This document shows positions 1-9,996 of a stretch of DNA of 64,000 bases, piece by piece (position 1 is the first letter of the stretch; each line of letters starts with the position of its first letter). The stretch is from Heyndrickxia camelliae (GTDB lineage Bacteria; Bacillota; Bacilli; Bacillales; Bacillaceae_C), in assembly GCF_002844575.1 (NCBI RefSeq), contig NZ_PIQO01000004.1, forward strand, positions 124,001 to 188,000, in the 5' to 3' direction. A program made the position numbers and the translations under genes. A model generated the notes under the pieces. It was given only the letters and a program-made list of their open reading frames with translations, ran no database searches and was not told where the DNA came from.

Positions 1-1
1 A

Positions 2-1000
2 GTTTTAGAAAATACACAATTAAAAAACTCGATTGTAGTGAAAAACGTTTATTCTCAAAAGGAACTAAACCAATTCATTCATGAAAAGAAAGCGGATGTG
101 GGGGTAGTGCTTCCAAAGAACTGGGGAACACAACTTGCGAATGGTAAAACTGAACCTGTAACCATTAAAGTTTCTGATGGAAAGGATTTTGAAGCAAATT
201 TTGTCCAGCAATTAACGGTATCGTATGTAAAAACAACAAATGCTGTAACAGCATCAGCAAAAATGGTTCTCTCTGATTTAGCATCTCAAGGAAAGAGCGG
301 AAAAGAGTTAAAGTCAATTGGAGCTGGGTTAACTAATAACCTTGGGAAGGAAGCAGAAGCTAATGCATCGTTCGTATACGACAAACCAGTAGGAAAAAAC
401 CAAGTTTCTTCTTTACAATATTACGCAGCCGCAATGGCAGCCATGTTTTTGCTATTTAATGCCATGGTTGGGGGAAAATCAATCCTATCGGAACGTGCCA
501 ATCTAACGTTATCAAGAATGATGATTTCACCTACTGATAGAGTATCCATTATGACTGGGAAATTTTTAGGCACTTTCCTGTATACAATGGTTCAATTCCT
601 GATTTTTATGGGAGCGACTCATTATATTATTCAAGTGAACTGGGGGAGTAATCCAGGACAAATAATCATGATTGCCATCGCCTACAGCATTTCAGTATCA
701 GGCTTATCAATGATTGTTGCTGCCTTTATGAAAACAGAAAAAACAGCCGATTCCTTAGGTGGGATGCTTGTTCAAGTATTATCTTTACTTGGCGGTTCGA
801 TGATACCTATTTCCGTTTTTCCAGAAACATTACAGAAGATTTCTAAAATCACACCTAATTCATGGGCATTAAATAGTTTTACCAATATTATGTCCGGGAC
901 CTCATGGAATAGCTTGATAATACCACTTTGCATTCTTATTGGCATTGGAATTATTGCAACTATAATTGGATCCTTGCGCTTCCGAATGATATCGAATTAA
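2..1000 (+). CDS. ABC-2 type transporter permease, 5'-truncated by window edge
   Basis: Membrane subunit of an ABC-2 family exporter. The reading frame is open back to base 2, so the true start lies outside the window; at least 333 residues are visible. A soluble extracytoplasmic region comes first, then about six hydrophobic segments begin near residue 145 and end in a typical ABC-2 tail (proline-serine-W-A-L motif before the last helix). The next gene is a second permease of the same type only 15-20 bases downstream, so the two probably form a heterodimer with an ATPase encoded upstream of the window. Substrate (drug, peptide or lipid) cannot be told from the sequence. Confidence 0.85.
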   Translation, partial: VLENTQLKNSIVVKNVYSQKELNQFIHEKKADVGVVLPKNWGTQLANGKTEPVTIKVSDGKDFEANFVQQLTVSYVKTTNAVTASAKMVLSDLASQGKSGKELKSIGAGLTNNLGKEAEANASFVYDKPVGKNQVSSLQYYAAAMAAMFLLFNAMVGGKSILSERANLTLSRMMISPTDRVSIMTGKFLGTFLYTMVQFLIFMGATHYIIQVNWGSNPGQIIMIAIAYSISVSGLSMIVAAFMKTEKTADSLGGMLVQVLSLLGGSMIPISVFPETLQKISKITPNSWALNSFTNIMSGTSWNSLIIPLCILIGIGIIATIIGSLRFRMISN

Positions 1001-1021
1001 ATAAAGAAAGGAGTAATGGTG

Positions 1022-2173
1022 ATGAAAGCTATATCTGTTTGTTTATTTGAAATGAAAAGGACTTTAAGCAAACCATCCGCATATATATTAATGCTCGTCA
1101 TGCCGATTATTTTCACCTTACTATTCGGTAGTATTTTTGGAAATGCTTCTTCGCAAACACTTACACTAGCAGTGGTAGATAAAGATAAAAGTCATTTATC
1201 AGAAGCCCTAATAAACCGCCTGCATCAAGATTCCACTTTAAAACTGAAAGAAAGTAATGAAAGGACATCTAATGAACTATTGAAGAATCACAAATTGGAT
1301 GGGGTTATCACGATTGAGCAAGGCTTCCAGGAGCAGTTAGCAAGTTCTCTAAGTCCAAAAATTTACTTCCAGCATCAACCTGGTTCACCAAGTACGAGTA
1401 TGGTCAAACAATCGTTGAATCAAGAAATCAATAGAATGAAATTACAAGTTATTGCAGCAGTAGAATGGAGCAAGTCGAGTAAGGACATCGATTGGTCAAG
1501 TATGTTTGATAAAATATCGAAATCGGAAGGCCAAACAAATAAATACACTACAGTCGTATCCGCTAATAATCAGAAGAAAACTTTAAGTGGGTTATCCTAC
1601 AGCTCTGCAGGATTTTCCATTATGTTTGTCATGTTTATGATGATGTCTGTCACAGGTGTTATTATTGAAGCAAAAAACACAGGTGTGTGGTCAAGATTAT
1701 TAACCACTTCTATAACAAAATCCGAGCTTTTATTAGGTTATTTATTATCATTCTTTCTAATTGGTTGGGTTCAGTTCGCAATATTAATGGTCTTTTCCTC
1801 GATTGTCTTTCATGTAGTATGGGGAAACATTGTTGGATTAATCGTACTCATTTCTGCATTATTATTATGTGTGGTAGGACTCGGTTTAGCGATTGCGAGC
1901 ATGGTTAAAACAACTGAGCAACAAACTGCTATTGGTTCTTTAATCATCGTTTCTACCTGTATGCTTGGGGGAGTTTATTGGCCGCTTAGTGTAGTTCCTA
2001 CAATCATGCAAAAAATTGCCAATTTTGTGCCTCAATCATGGGCAATGAAAGGATTTACTAATCTCATTGCAGACGGCGGGGCACTACCTGATATTTTACA
2101 GCCAGTAACGATATTATTAGCATTTGCAGCTGTATTTCTGTCCTTTGGATTATTAAGAGTACGTATCCAGTGA
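1022..2173 (+). CDS. ABC-2 type transporter permease
   Basis: Second membrane subunit of the exporter, 383 residues. An N-terminal helix (about residues 18-38) is followed by a large external domain and five or six C-terminal helices, the ABC-2 family arrangement, and the C-terminal PQSWAMKGF motif matches the PNSWALNSF motif of the upstream permease. I chose the ATG at 1022 because GGAG at about 1010 sits 8 bases from it; the ATG at 1016 is too close to that site. Operon with the preceding gene. Substrate unknown. Confidence 0.85.
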   Translation: MKAISVCLFEMKRTLSKPSAYILMLVMPIIFTLLFGSIFGNASSQTLTLAVVDKDKSHLSEALINRLHQDSTLKLKESNERTSNELLKNHKLDGVITIEQGFQEQLASSLSPKIYFQHQPGSPSTSMVKQSLNQEINRMKLQVIAAVEWSKSSKDIDWSSMFDKISKSEGQTNKYTTVVSANNQKKTLSGLSYSSAGFSIMFVMFMMMSVTGVIIEAKNTGVWSRLLTTSITKSELLLGYLLSFFLIGWVQFAILMVFSSIVFHVVWGNIVGLIVLISALLLCVVGLGLAIASMVKTTEQQTAIGSLIIVSTCMLGGVYWPLSVVPTIMQKIANFVPQSWAMKGFTNLIADGGALPDILQPVTILLAFAAVFLSFGLLRVRIQ

Positions 2174-2332
2174 AAGGAGCAAAACGGAATCGCTTTGCGA
2201 TTGCGTATGGATGAGTGAAATTTAAAGTCTAAATTCACCTCCGTAGTCTCCGACTGAGATAAAGGAAACACAGGGAGATAGTTTACTGGCTATAGAAAAC
2301 AGCACTTCTATTTTACTTGTTGCTGACTTGAG

Positions 2333-2366
2333 CGGCATAATCCACTAGCCGATAGGCACTCAAGCT
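2333..2366 (-). repeat. 34-bp dispersed motif, copy A
   Basis: On the minus strand this stretch reads AGCTTGAG..CTATCGGCTAG..GGATT..GCCG. It matches 16135-16168 (plus strand) at about 27 of 34 positions by my alignment. On the plus strand the copy sits inside a possible stem formed by CTTGAG and CTCAAG. It lies between the permease gene and a spore-protein gene. Function unknown; likely a dispersed intergenic repeat. Confidence 0.45.
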
Positions 2367-2376
2367 GGATATAGGG

Positions 2377-2405
2377 AAATAGTGCCGAGTTCTGCGGCAC
2401 TATTT
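2377..2405. terminator. bidirectional intrinsic terminator
   Basis: The stem AAATAGTGCCG / CGGCACTATTT is followed by a run of T on the plus strand and preceded by A-rich sequence, so it works in both directions. It ends the permease operon and overlaps the stop of the convergent spore-protein gene. Confidence 0.8.
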
Positions 2406-2675
2406 TTTTTGCAGTTGTTCTTGAGCCATTCTAATCATTTCCTTTACCATGTTGCCTCCGATTGGGCCGCCAACTTTTCCAGCCTCTTCTGCGGATAAAT
2501 TACCATTATACCCTTTATGCAAAGGAACTCCTTGTTCTTTTGCTACTTCATATTTGACACTGTTTGGGTCTTCCGGATCTACCTTGTACCCTTGCCTTGC
2601 CATTACTTGTCCTTTGAACGCATCAAGCGCATTTCTAGTTCCTGGTACAAGAGGCTTCCTGTTTCTTCTAGCCAT
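2400..2675 (-). CDS. Alpha/beta-type small acid-soluble spore protein
   Basis: A 91-residue DNA-binding spore protein that coats the chromosome in dormant spores and is degraded at germination. The family signature is clear: a KYEVAKEQGV segment around residues 41-50 equivalent to the GPR protease site, and a C-terminal GPIGGNMVKEMIRMAQEQL block. The basic N-terminus (MARRNRKPLVPGTR) is longer than in SspA/SspB and resembles SspD-like members. Starts at ATG with an AGGGAGG-like site. Monocistronic; expected to be forespore (sigma G) controlled, although I could not pick out a promoter with confidence. Confidence 0.92.
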   Translation of the reverse strand: MARRNRKPLVPGTRNALDAFKGQVMARQGYKVDPEDPNSVKYEVAKEQGVPLHKGYNGNLSAEEAGKVGGPIGGNMVKEMIRMAQEQLQKK

Positions 2676-2892
2676 TTAGAATCCCTCCTTATACCTTAGT
2701 TTTTCCTAAGGATTGTTTTTTCATGAGGAAGTATATCTTTCCATTTTCGGAACAAATTAAAGAATTGGACACAGCGGACGGAGTAGGACAATACACATTT
2801 TAAAATACTAATGGATAAAAACATAATCGTTTTATTCATATGTTGAATTAAATGTAATGACACCTACATATCATGTACAGAGGGGATGAAAC

Positions 2893-3105
2893 GTGGATTT
2901 CAGAAGAACGATAGCCTTTAAAAATTATGAATGGGTGGAAATTGACTTTAGGCAGCTGCGAAAAGGGGACAACTTTAGGATGTTTGAACTAAATGGGGAA
3001 GAAGTTCTTGATGAATATGGAAATAAAATAATGAAAGCTAAATCAGACCCATATTACGATCTTGAACTTGAGTGCTGGCTAGTAGACTTAGAGGAAATGA
3101 AATAA
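2893..3105 (+). CDS. Hypothetical protein, 70 residues
   Basis: Short acidic protein starting at GTG with AGGGG upstream. It contains a KGDNFRMFELNGEEVLDEYGN segment like those of small phage or hypothetical proteins of Bacillaceae, followed by an aromatic and acidic C-terminus. No enzymatic motif, signal peptide or membrane segment is visible. It is monocistronic and closed by a strong terminator shared with opuAC. Function unknown. Confidence 0.6.
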   Translation: MDFRRTIAFKNYEWVEIDFRQLRKGDNFRMFELNGEEVLDEYGNKIMKAKSDPYYDLELECWLVDLEEMK

Positions 3106-3141
3106 AAATAAGAGCTCTTTAAACAGAGACTCTTATTTTTT
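3104..3141. terminator. bidirectional terminator between the 70-residue gene and opuAC
   Basis: AAAATAAGAG and CTCTTATTTT form the stem, with an inner CTCT/AGAG pairing, and T or A runs lie on both sides. It lies exactly between two convergent stops. Confidence 0.8.
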
Positions 3142-3146
3142 ATTGA

Positions 3147-4879
<1,733 letters not shown>

Positions 4880-4880
4880 G

Positions 4881-6128
4881 TTAATTCACCTCCTTTAATA
4901 CAGAAGGTTCCATGATTTCGGATTGATGAATATAAGAATCATTACCTGCTAGGGCACCGATTAATGCACCTCGAATAACAATACCTCTCATTCTATTACG
5001 ATCATCCACTACTGCGACAGGAATACTTGCTGTTGATACCATTTCAAAGAGGTCTGTTAATAATGTTTCACTAGGAACAGAGGTAACTTCTCCTTCTAAT
5101 ACATCTAGTAGGGAAACACCGTTTTCGGCTGCATCTTTGGCATTTTGAGCCGTTACTGCACCTAATAACCGATTTTGTTTATCCACTACATAAATGGAGG
5201 AGATACCAAGATTTTTCATTAAGGTCAAAGCAACTCTTGGTCCTTTTTCAACCTGTACCGTTTCTGCACGCTTCATAATATGACCTGCTGTTAATACCTT
5301 AGAGAAATCAACGTCTTCTATGAATCTTTCAACATATTCATTGGAAGGATTCATTAGGATTTCTTCTGGAGTACCTATTTGTACGATATTGCCATCTTTC
5401 ATTAGAGCAATGCGGTCACCTATTCGCAGTGCTTCATCCAGGTCGTGGGTAATGAAAATTATCGTTTTCCCCATGGAATCATGCAATTCCAGCAATTCAT
5501 CTTGCATATCTTTTCTGATTAATGGATCCAGAGCACTAAATGCTTCATCCATTAACAAAATATCAGGATTATTTGCCAATGCTCTTGCCAAACCAACCCT
5601 TTGCTGCATCCCACCGCTCAATTGGTCCGGATACTGGTCTTCGTAACCTTCTAAGCCTACTAATTTTAAAGATTGGAGTGCCTTTTCATGCCTCGTTTGT
5701 TTAGCGATTCCTTGGATTTCTAATCCATATTCCGTATTTTGGAGGATAGTTCGGTGAGGTAATAAAGCAAATTTCTGAAATACCATACTGATTTTTTTCC
5801 TACGGACATTACGAAGCTGTTCCTTTGACATCGAAATAATATTTTCGTTATCAATAAGAACTTCACCATATGTTGGTTCTATTAATCGGTTCAGCATTCG
5901 GACTAGTGTAGATTTACCACTTCCGGAAAGCCCCATAATAACGAAGATTTCCCCGTCATAAACCTCAAAATTAGCCTGATTTACTCCAATGGTGGCGCCG
6001 GTTAATTTTAAGATTTCCTGTTTTGATTTTCCATTTGACAATAGCTGAGATGCTTTTTTTGTATGTTTGCCAAATATTTTTGTGACATTGCTTACTTTCA
6101 ATTTTATCTTTTTGTTTTCTTCTGTCAT
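4881..6128 (-). CDS. opuAA: Glycine betaine ABC transporter ATP-binding protein (OpuAA-type)
   Basis: ATPase of the osmoprotectant importer, 415 residues. Walker A GLSGSGKST, signature LSGGMQQRVGLARAL, Walker B ILLMDEAFSALD and H-loop ITHDLDEAL are all present, followed by a C-terminal pair of CBS domains, the ionic-strength sensor of the OpuA/ProV family. I chose the ATG at 6128 (MTEENKK) because AGAGGGGTGATTGG precedes it; a longer open frame upstream runs into the promoter. Divergent from the GbsR-type regulator, with an inverted repeat at 6219-6246 between them. Confidence 0.94.
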   Translation of the reverse strand: MTEENKKIKLKVSNVTKIFGKHTKKASQLLSNGKSKQEILKLTGATIGVNQANFEVYDGEIFVIMGLSGSGKSTLVRMLNRLIEPTYGEVLIDNENIISMSKEQLRNVRRKKISMVFQKFALLPHRTILQNTEYGLEIQGIAKQTRHEKALQSLKLVGLEGYEDQYPDQLSGGMQQRVGLARALANNPDILLMDEAFSALDPLIRKDMQDELLELHDSMGKTIIFITHDLDEALRIGDRIALMKDGNIVQIGTPEEILMNPSNEYVERFIEDVDFSKVLTAGHIMKRAETVQVEKGPRVALTLMKNLGISSIYVVDKQNRLLGAVTAQNAKDAAENGVSLLDVLEGEVTSVPSETLLTDLFEMVSTASIPVAVVDDRNRMRGIVIRGALIGALAGNDSYIHQSEIMEPSVLKEVN

Positions 6129-6218
6129 CCAATCACCCCTCTTAATTGTCACTCTATCATTGTATAGAAAGACGAAGGGTGCACTCAAACTTGAAAATCC
6201 TCTATATTCTGTATGTAC

Positions 6219-6246
6219 AGTCCGTAAAGTAAAAACTGTACGGACT
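6219..6246. promoter_or_regulatory. Inverted repeat between opuA and gbsR-like gene (putative operator)
   Basis: AGTCCGTA at 6219-6226 and TACGGACT at 6239-6246 form a perfect dyad spaced by 12 bases, and GTACAGTCC / TGTACGGAC half-sites also occur as a direct repeat. It lies 91 bases upstream of opuAA and 127 upstream of the regulator gene. Inferred binding site of the divergent GbsR-type repressor; not proven. Confidence 0.55.
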
Positions 6247-6372
6247 ACATTTAGTGTATTCTCTTTTTTCCTCCTATTTCCTCTTGAATCCTCGTTGAAC
6301 AATGCTCTTTACTTTCCAAGATGAAACAGATAGATTAATACATGAGGATTTTTTATGATTAGGATGTGAATT

Positions 6373-6915
6373 TTGTTGAATGCGAAGGACCAGCTTGAAA
6401 AAGTTAGAGAAAGGGTCATCGAATCGATTGCACAAAATATGAACCTATACGGGATTGCGCCTTCTATTGGAAGATTATATGGAATGATGTTTTTTCATCA
6501 TGAGCCGTTGACTTTAGATGAGATGAAAGATGAGCTTGGGATGAGCAAAACCAGTATGAGTACTTCTGTTCGGACTTTATTAGAATTAAAAATGGTAGAT
6601 AAAGTATGGAAAAAAGGGGTACGTAAAGATCTATATACAGTAGAAGGAGATTGGTATCAGAATTTCATCGATTTATTTTCCGTAAAATGGAGAAGCGCGA
6701 TTTCCATGAATACAAATACAATCTCAAAATCCATTAAAGAACTTCGGAATATGTTAGAACAAGAAGAAATAGACATGAAAATGAAGGATATAATTAAAAG
6801 TGATATTGAAAAATTAGAATATACGTTGGAATATTATGAATGGCTAAATCGTTTAGTTGATACATTTGAAAGTCACGAGATTTTCAAATTTGTACCAAAG
6901 AAACAACAAAAGTAG
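6373..6915 (+). CDS. GbsR/OpuAR-type MarR-superfamily transcriptional regulator
   Basis: A 180-residue winged-helix regulator of the GbsR family, which represses choline or glycine betaine genes in Bacillus. The helix-turn-helix (LTLDEMKDELGMSKTSMSTSVRTLLELKMVDKVW) spans about residues 47-80, and an aromatic- and glutamate-rich C-terminal helical region forms the likely effector-binding dimer interface. Starts at TTG 6373 or 6376. It is divergent from opuAA, matching the arrangement of osmotically regulated opu operons. Ligand identity is inferred from the family. Confidence 0.85.
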   Translation: MLNAKDQLEKVRERVIESIAQNMNLYGIAPSIGRLYGMMFFHHEPLTLDEMKDELGMSKTSMSTSVRTLLELKMVDKVWKKGVRKDLYTVEGDWYQNFIDLFSVKWRSAISMNTNTISKSIKELRNMLEQEEIDMKMKDIIKSDIEKLEYTLEYYEWLNRLVDTFESHEIFKFVPKKQQK

Positions 6916-6942
6916 ATTCAACTTTTGTTGTTTCTTTTTTTT
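6897..6942 (+). terminator. Intrinsic terminator of the gbsR-like gene
   Basis: A 17-bp stem pairs AAAGAAACAACAAAAGT with its complement around a 7-base loop, followed by TTTTTT. It overlaps the last codons of the gene. Confidence 0.9.
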
Positions 6943-7014
6943 GCGGATATTAGCATGAACTAATAAAATTTTTCATACGTTTAAAGGGTGAATCCATTGT
7001 CGGAGGTTTTGTTT

Positions 7015-7401
7015 ATGAAACATTCAATCAGTAATTCAGATTTATTTGCCAATAGTAAAAAAAAGGACACGGAAGAAATGAATCAATTTTTAGAGAAAAA
7101 TAAAGAACATGTTTTTGAACTGATACATCTAGTAAAGCATTTGCAAGAATATAATCTTCTTACCATCGTAAATGAATCCATTTTAAAGCATTCCAATGAA
7201 TTACATAGAATCAATGATAAAAAGTTGGAACAATTAATAAATGGAATCAAAAAAGGTATGGAGGAGGGAGCTAATAACAGGGATACTGCCAAAGATATTA
7301 ATGCATTTCAATTAATGAAGTATATGAAGGATCCTGATATAAATCGTGCGATAAATTATCTAGTCCATTTTTTAAAAGGAATGGGTAGAACGCTGGAATA
7401 A
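7015..7401 (+). CDS. DUF1641 family protein (YrhD/YjgD-like)
   Basis: A 128-residue soluble helical protein. It has a charged N-terminal half and a C-terminal block (AFQLMKYMKDPDINRAINYLVHFLKGMGRTL) characteristic of DUF1641. In B. subtilis, DUF1641 proteins YrhD and YjgD are encoded beside formate dehydrogenase subunits; here the gene stands alone. I chose the ATG at 7015 because CGGAGGTTT precedes it by 5 bases. Molecular function unknown. The formate dehydrogenase link is of interest because the window also encodes selenium genes. Confidence 0.8.
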   Translation: MKHSISNSDLFANSKKKDTEEMNQFLEKNKEHVFELIHLVKHLQEYNLLTIVNESILKHSNELHRINDKKLEQLINGIKKGMEEGANNRDTAKDINAFQLMKYMKDPDINRAINYLVHFLKGMGRTLE

Positions 7402-7428
7402 AAGCGGAGCGGTGCCATTTTTGTTTTT

Positions 7429-7456
7429 TAAAAATTATAGTTAACTATAATTTTTA
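7429..7456. promoter_or_regulatory. 28-bp perfect palindrome upstream of the quinone oxidoreductase gene
   Basis: Arms TAAAAATTATAGTT and AACTATAATTTTTA meet with no spacer. The core ATAGTTAACTAT resembles the symmetrical sites of MarR-type repressors. It lies 115 bases before the oxidoreductase start and 28 bases after the DUF1641 stop, so it could be an operator or part of a terminator. Confidence 0.45.
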
Positions 7457-7570
7457 TTATGTAAACTTAAATAAAAAAGCTGTTTTTGTAGAAAGTACTA
7501 TTAAGAGCAAAAATCTTGCCCTCACACCATAAATATTTATACTTGATGTAGAAAAGAGGAGGTAATATAG

Positions 7571-8506
7571 ATGAAGGCAATTGTTATTGAACAATATGGC
7601 GGTAAGGATCAATTAAAAGAAATGGATGTTCCAATTCCTGAAATAAATGATCATCAAGTTTTGGTGGAAATGAAAGCTACTTCAATTAATCCAATTGATT
7701 GGAAATTAAGAGAAGGATATTTAAAACAAATGCTGCCTTTTGAATTTCCAATTATTCTAGGATGGGATGCAGCGGGAGTTATTAAAAAAGTAGGAAAAAA
7801 TGTAAAGGGATTTCAAGTTGGAGATGCCATTTTTTCTCGTCCGGCAACAACTCGCTATGGAACATATGCAGAGTTGACGGCAATTGATGAGGATCTTTTA
7901 GCAAAAAAGCCAGAAAACATCAGTTATGAAGAAGCAGCTTCTATTCCATTAGCAGGGCTAACCGCATGGCAAGCTCTTTTCGATTTTGCACAACTGCAAA
8001 AAGGCGAAAAAGTGCTTATACACGCAGGAGCTGGGGGAGTTGGAAGTTTAGCGATTCAGCTTGCAAAGCAAAAAGGTGCTTATGTCGCAACGACAGCAAG
8101 TGAAAAGAATCATGCCTTTTTAAAAGAACTTGGTGCAGATGAAGTGATTGATTATAAAACCGCTAATTTTGAAGAAGTTTTACATGATTATGATGTTGTC
8201 TTTGATACAATGGGCGGTGAAATCCAAGCCAAAAGCTATCAAGTGCTTAAAAAAGGCGGAAGATTAGTATCAATTGTAAATGCGCCTGATCAAGATCAAG
8301 CAGCTGAATACGGTGTAAAAGCCAGCCATGTTTGGCTTGAACCAAATGGTAAGCAATTAGAGCAGCTAGCTTCATTACTACAAGAGGGAAAACTAAAAGC
8401 AATTGTAGGACATGTATTGCCTTTTTCTGAACAAGGATTAAAAGAAGCACATGCACTTAGTGAGAGTCATCATGCAAAAGGAAAAATTGTAATTACTTTT
8501 GAATAA
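7571..8506 (+). CDS. NADP-dependent alcohol dehydrogenase-like / quinone oxidoreductase (zinc-free MDR)
   Basis: A 311-residue medium-chain reductase. The N-terminal GroES-like domain covers residues 1-125. The Rossmann domain carries a nucleotide-binding motif HAGAGGVGSLAIQLAKQKGA near residue 152 and the family block GLTAWQALFD. Structural and catalytic zinc ligands are missing, as in quinone reductase-type members. Starts at ATG after AGGAGG. Likely reduces quinones or reactive carbonyls with NADPH. Regulation may involve the palindrome about 115 bases upstream. Confidence 0.88.
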   Translation: MKAIVIEQYGGKDQLKEMDVPIPEINDHQVLVEMKATSINPIDWKLREGYLKQMLPFEFPIILGWDAAGVIKKVGKNVKGFQVGDAIFSRPATTRYGTYAELTAIDEDLLAKKPENISYEEAASIPLAGLTAWQALFDFAQLQKGEKVLIHAGAGGVGSLAIQLAKQKGAYVATTASEKNHAFLKELGADEVIDYKTANFEEVLHDYDVVFDTMGGEIQAKSYQVLKKGGRLVSIVNAPDQDQAAEYGVKASHVWLEPNGKQLEQLASLLQEGKLKAIVGHVLPFSEQGLKEAHALSESHHAKGKIVITFE

Positions 8507-8598
8507 ATAAGCATGGAGTATTCCTTTAAGTAGTTCCGATGGACGTGCAGAAAATCTAAAAACACAGCCAAAATAACATACTTTTTAGAATAGCTAAC

Positions 8599-8627
8599 AA
8601 AAAGCTTGGGATAATCCCAGGCTTTTC
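8599..8627. terminator. Bidirectional terminator between oxidoreductase and GNAT gene
   Basis: AAAAGCTTGGGAT/ATCCCAGGCTTTT hairpin with T-rich flanks on each strand, located between convergent genes. Confidence 0.75.
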
Positions 8628-8656
8628 CTCTGTTCTGTTCAATTAAAGCTGCTACG

Positions 8657-9133
8657 TTAGTTCAATATAATCTCCATTTTTCTACTCTTCGTTGTCATCC
8701 CAAGAGACCTATAAAATTCAATGGCAGATGTATTTTCCTCGGATACTCCCAATTCAATACTATCTACCTTGAGGCTTCTTCCAAAATCAAAAACGTATTT
8801 AGTCAGTTTTTTTCCAATACCTTTCTTTCTATGTGTTTCAATAACGCATAAACTCTTTATATATAATACTTTCCTTGCTTTAACAAAAGAATTTTCAGTT
8901 ACTTCTTCTTCCTTTGTCACTACAACGCCAACTATATCATGGCCTAAGGTAGCCACAAAAATATGCTGTTTGTCATCAATCAATTGGCTTTCAAAAAACT
9001 CTTGTTCGACTGGAGTGGAATTCTCTTTGTACAAATCGGGTCTGATAAAAACGTGGTATTCATGAACCTGCCTAAATAAAGGCAACAGTGACTCGTAATC
9101 GCTTTGCTTAGCGTTTCTAATAAATATATCCAT
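8657..9133 (-). CDS. GNAT family N-acetyltransferase
   Basis: A 158-residue acetyltransferase of unknown substrate. The acetyl-CoA site is in motif A: SLCVIETHRKKGIGKKLTKYVFDFGRSL at about residues 94-121 (R/Q-x-x-G-x-G/A pattern as RKKGIGKK). A C-terminal GVSEENTSAIEFYRSLGMTTKSRKMEI block is the usual motif B. The gene stands alone, flanked by a terminator and a long spacer. Confidence 0.88.
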   Translation of the reverse strand: MDIFIRNAKQSDYESLLPLFRQVHEYHVFIRPDLYKENSTPVEQEFFESQLIDDKQHIFVATLGHDIVGVVVTKEEEVTENSFVKARKVLYIKSLCVIETHRKKGIGKKLTKYVFDFGRSLKVDSIELGVSEENTSAIEFYRSLGMTTKSRKMEIILN

Positions 9134-9606
9134 ATTTTATCTACCCCCGATATTTGTTTTTAGATTGATATTTAGCACTTCTCACTCTTGCTCAAAATGC
9201 TTGATTAATCATTTTGCTCGTTAGTTGGAGAACTGAATTTTGAAAAATCTTTAACTCTATTTTACCAGATAATGCTATTTATCCTTTGATTTACTCGAAA
9301 GATCAAAATAGACCTATCAAGTAAGTAACAAGTAAAATATCACTTCCTTCACTCAATGACAATATTTTATTTTCAAGATGCTATTAAGGGCTTGTTTTAT
9401 TATAAAATGTTCATATTTAACGATAATAGGTCAACTATTTACTTTACTCAAAAGATTACTAATCCATATTTTATTTATAATGGTTCTCCACAAAGATGGA
9501 ACACCTAGAATTCTTTCTTCAGGCTTTTTTATTTCTATGGAAAAAGGAAATTGGCCCAATAAATCGAATAGATATAACAATACCACAATAACAAGGAGCA
9601 ATCATC
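9134..9606. other. Intergenic region upstream of cidA-like gene
   Basis: AT-rich spacer of about 470 bases. A weak stem pairs CAAAATG with CATTTTG near 9193-9216, and a TATAAAATGTTC-like promoter stretch occurs near 9400. An open frame at 9378-9662 overlaps the cidA-like start and has no family features, so I do not call it. No riboswitch or T-box signature was recognised. Confidence 0.5.
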
Positions 9607-9996
9607 ATGAAGAAAATAGGGATTATTTTTATTCAATTATTTATTCTTTGGGGGTTAAATGAAGCAGGGACACTGCTTGTAACACTTACTCATATTCCTT
9701 TGCCCGGAAATGTGGTCGGAATGGTGTTGTGCTTCTTCCTATTGATGACAGGAGTAATTAAAGTTCAGTGGATTGATGGGACGGCTTCCTTTTTGATACG
9801 TCATCTTTCCTTCTTTTTTATACCGATTTCAGTCGGTCTTATGACACTAGGGGGAATTTTTCTAAAAAAAGGCTTTGTGCTGATGTTCATATTGTGTGTA
9901 AGCGCCGTTATCGGCATATGCAGCTCAGGCTATTTATCTCAAAGATTAATGAGAAAAGAAGGAGAGAGAATACATGATCACCATCACAGCCTATAG
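9607..9996 (+). CDS. CidA/LrgA family holin-like protein
   Basis: A 129-residue membrane protein with four hydrophobic segments. It has the CidA/LrgA signature IPLPGNVVGMVLCFFLLMTG at about residues 31-50 and the HLSFFFIPISVGLM block at 70-83. Starts at ATG after AAGGAG. It overlaps the CidB/LrgB-like gene by 23 bases, the usual pairing. In Staphylococcus and Bacillus such pairs modulate murein hydrolase activity or pyruvate transport; no LytTR or LysR regulator gene is next to it here. Confidence 0.9.
   Translation: MKKIGIIFIQLFILWGLNEAGTLLVTLTHIPLPGNVVGMVLCFFLLMTGVIKVQWIDGTASFLIRHLSFFFIPISVGLMTLGGIFLKKGFVLMFILCVSAVIGICSSGYLSQRLMRKEGERIHDHHHSL

Noticed and set aside
2180..2376. Possible riboswitch or tRNA-Sec gene in the spacer after the permeases
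   Set aside because: Stems are present but there is no cloverleaf with CCA-end or T-loop consensus and no known riboswitch core; only the repeat motif and a terminator are supported.
9378..9662. 94-residue open frame upstream of the cidA-like gene
   Set aside because: Overlaps the well-supported cidA-like start, has no ribosome site and low-complexity composition.
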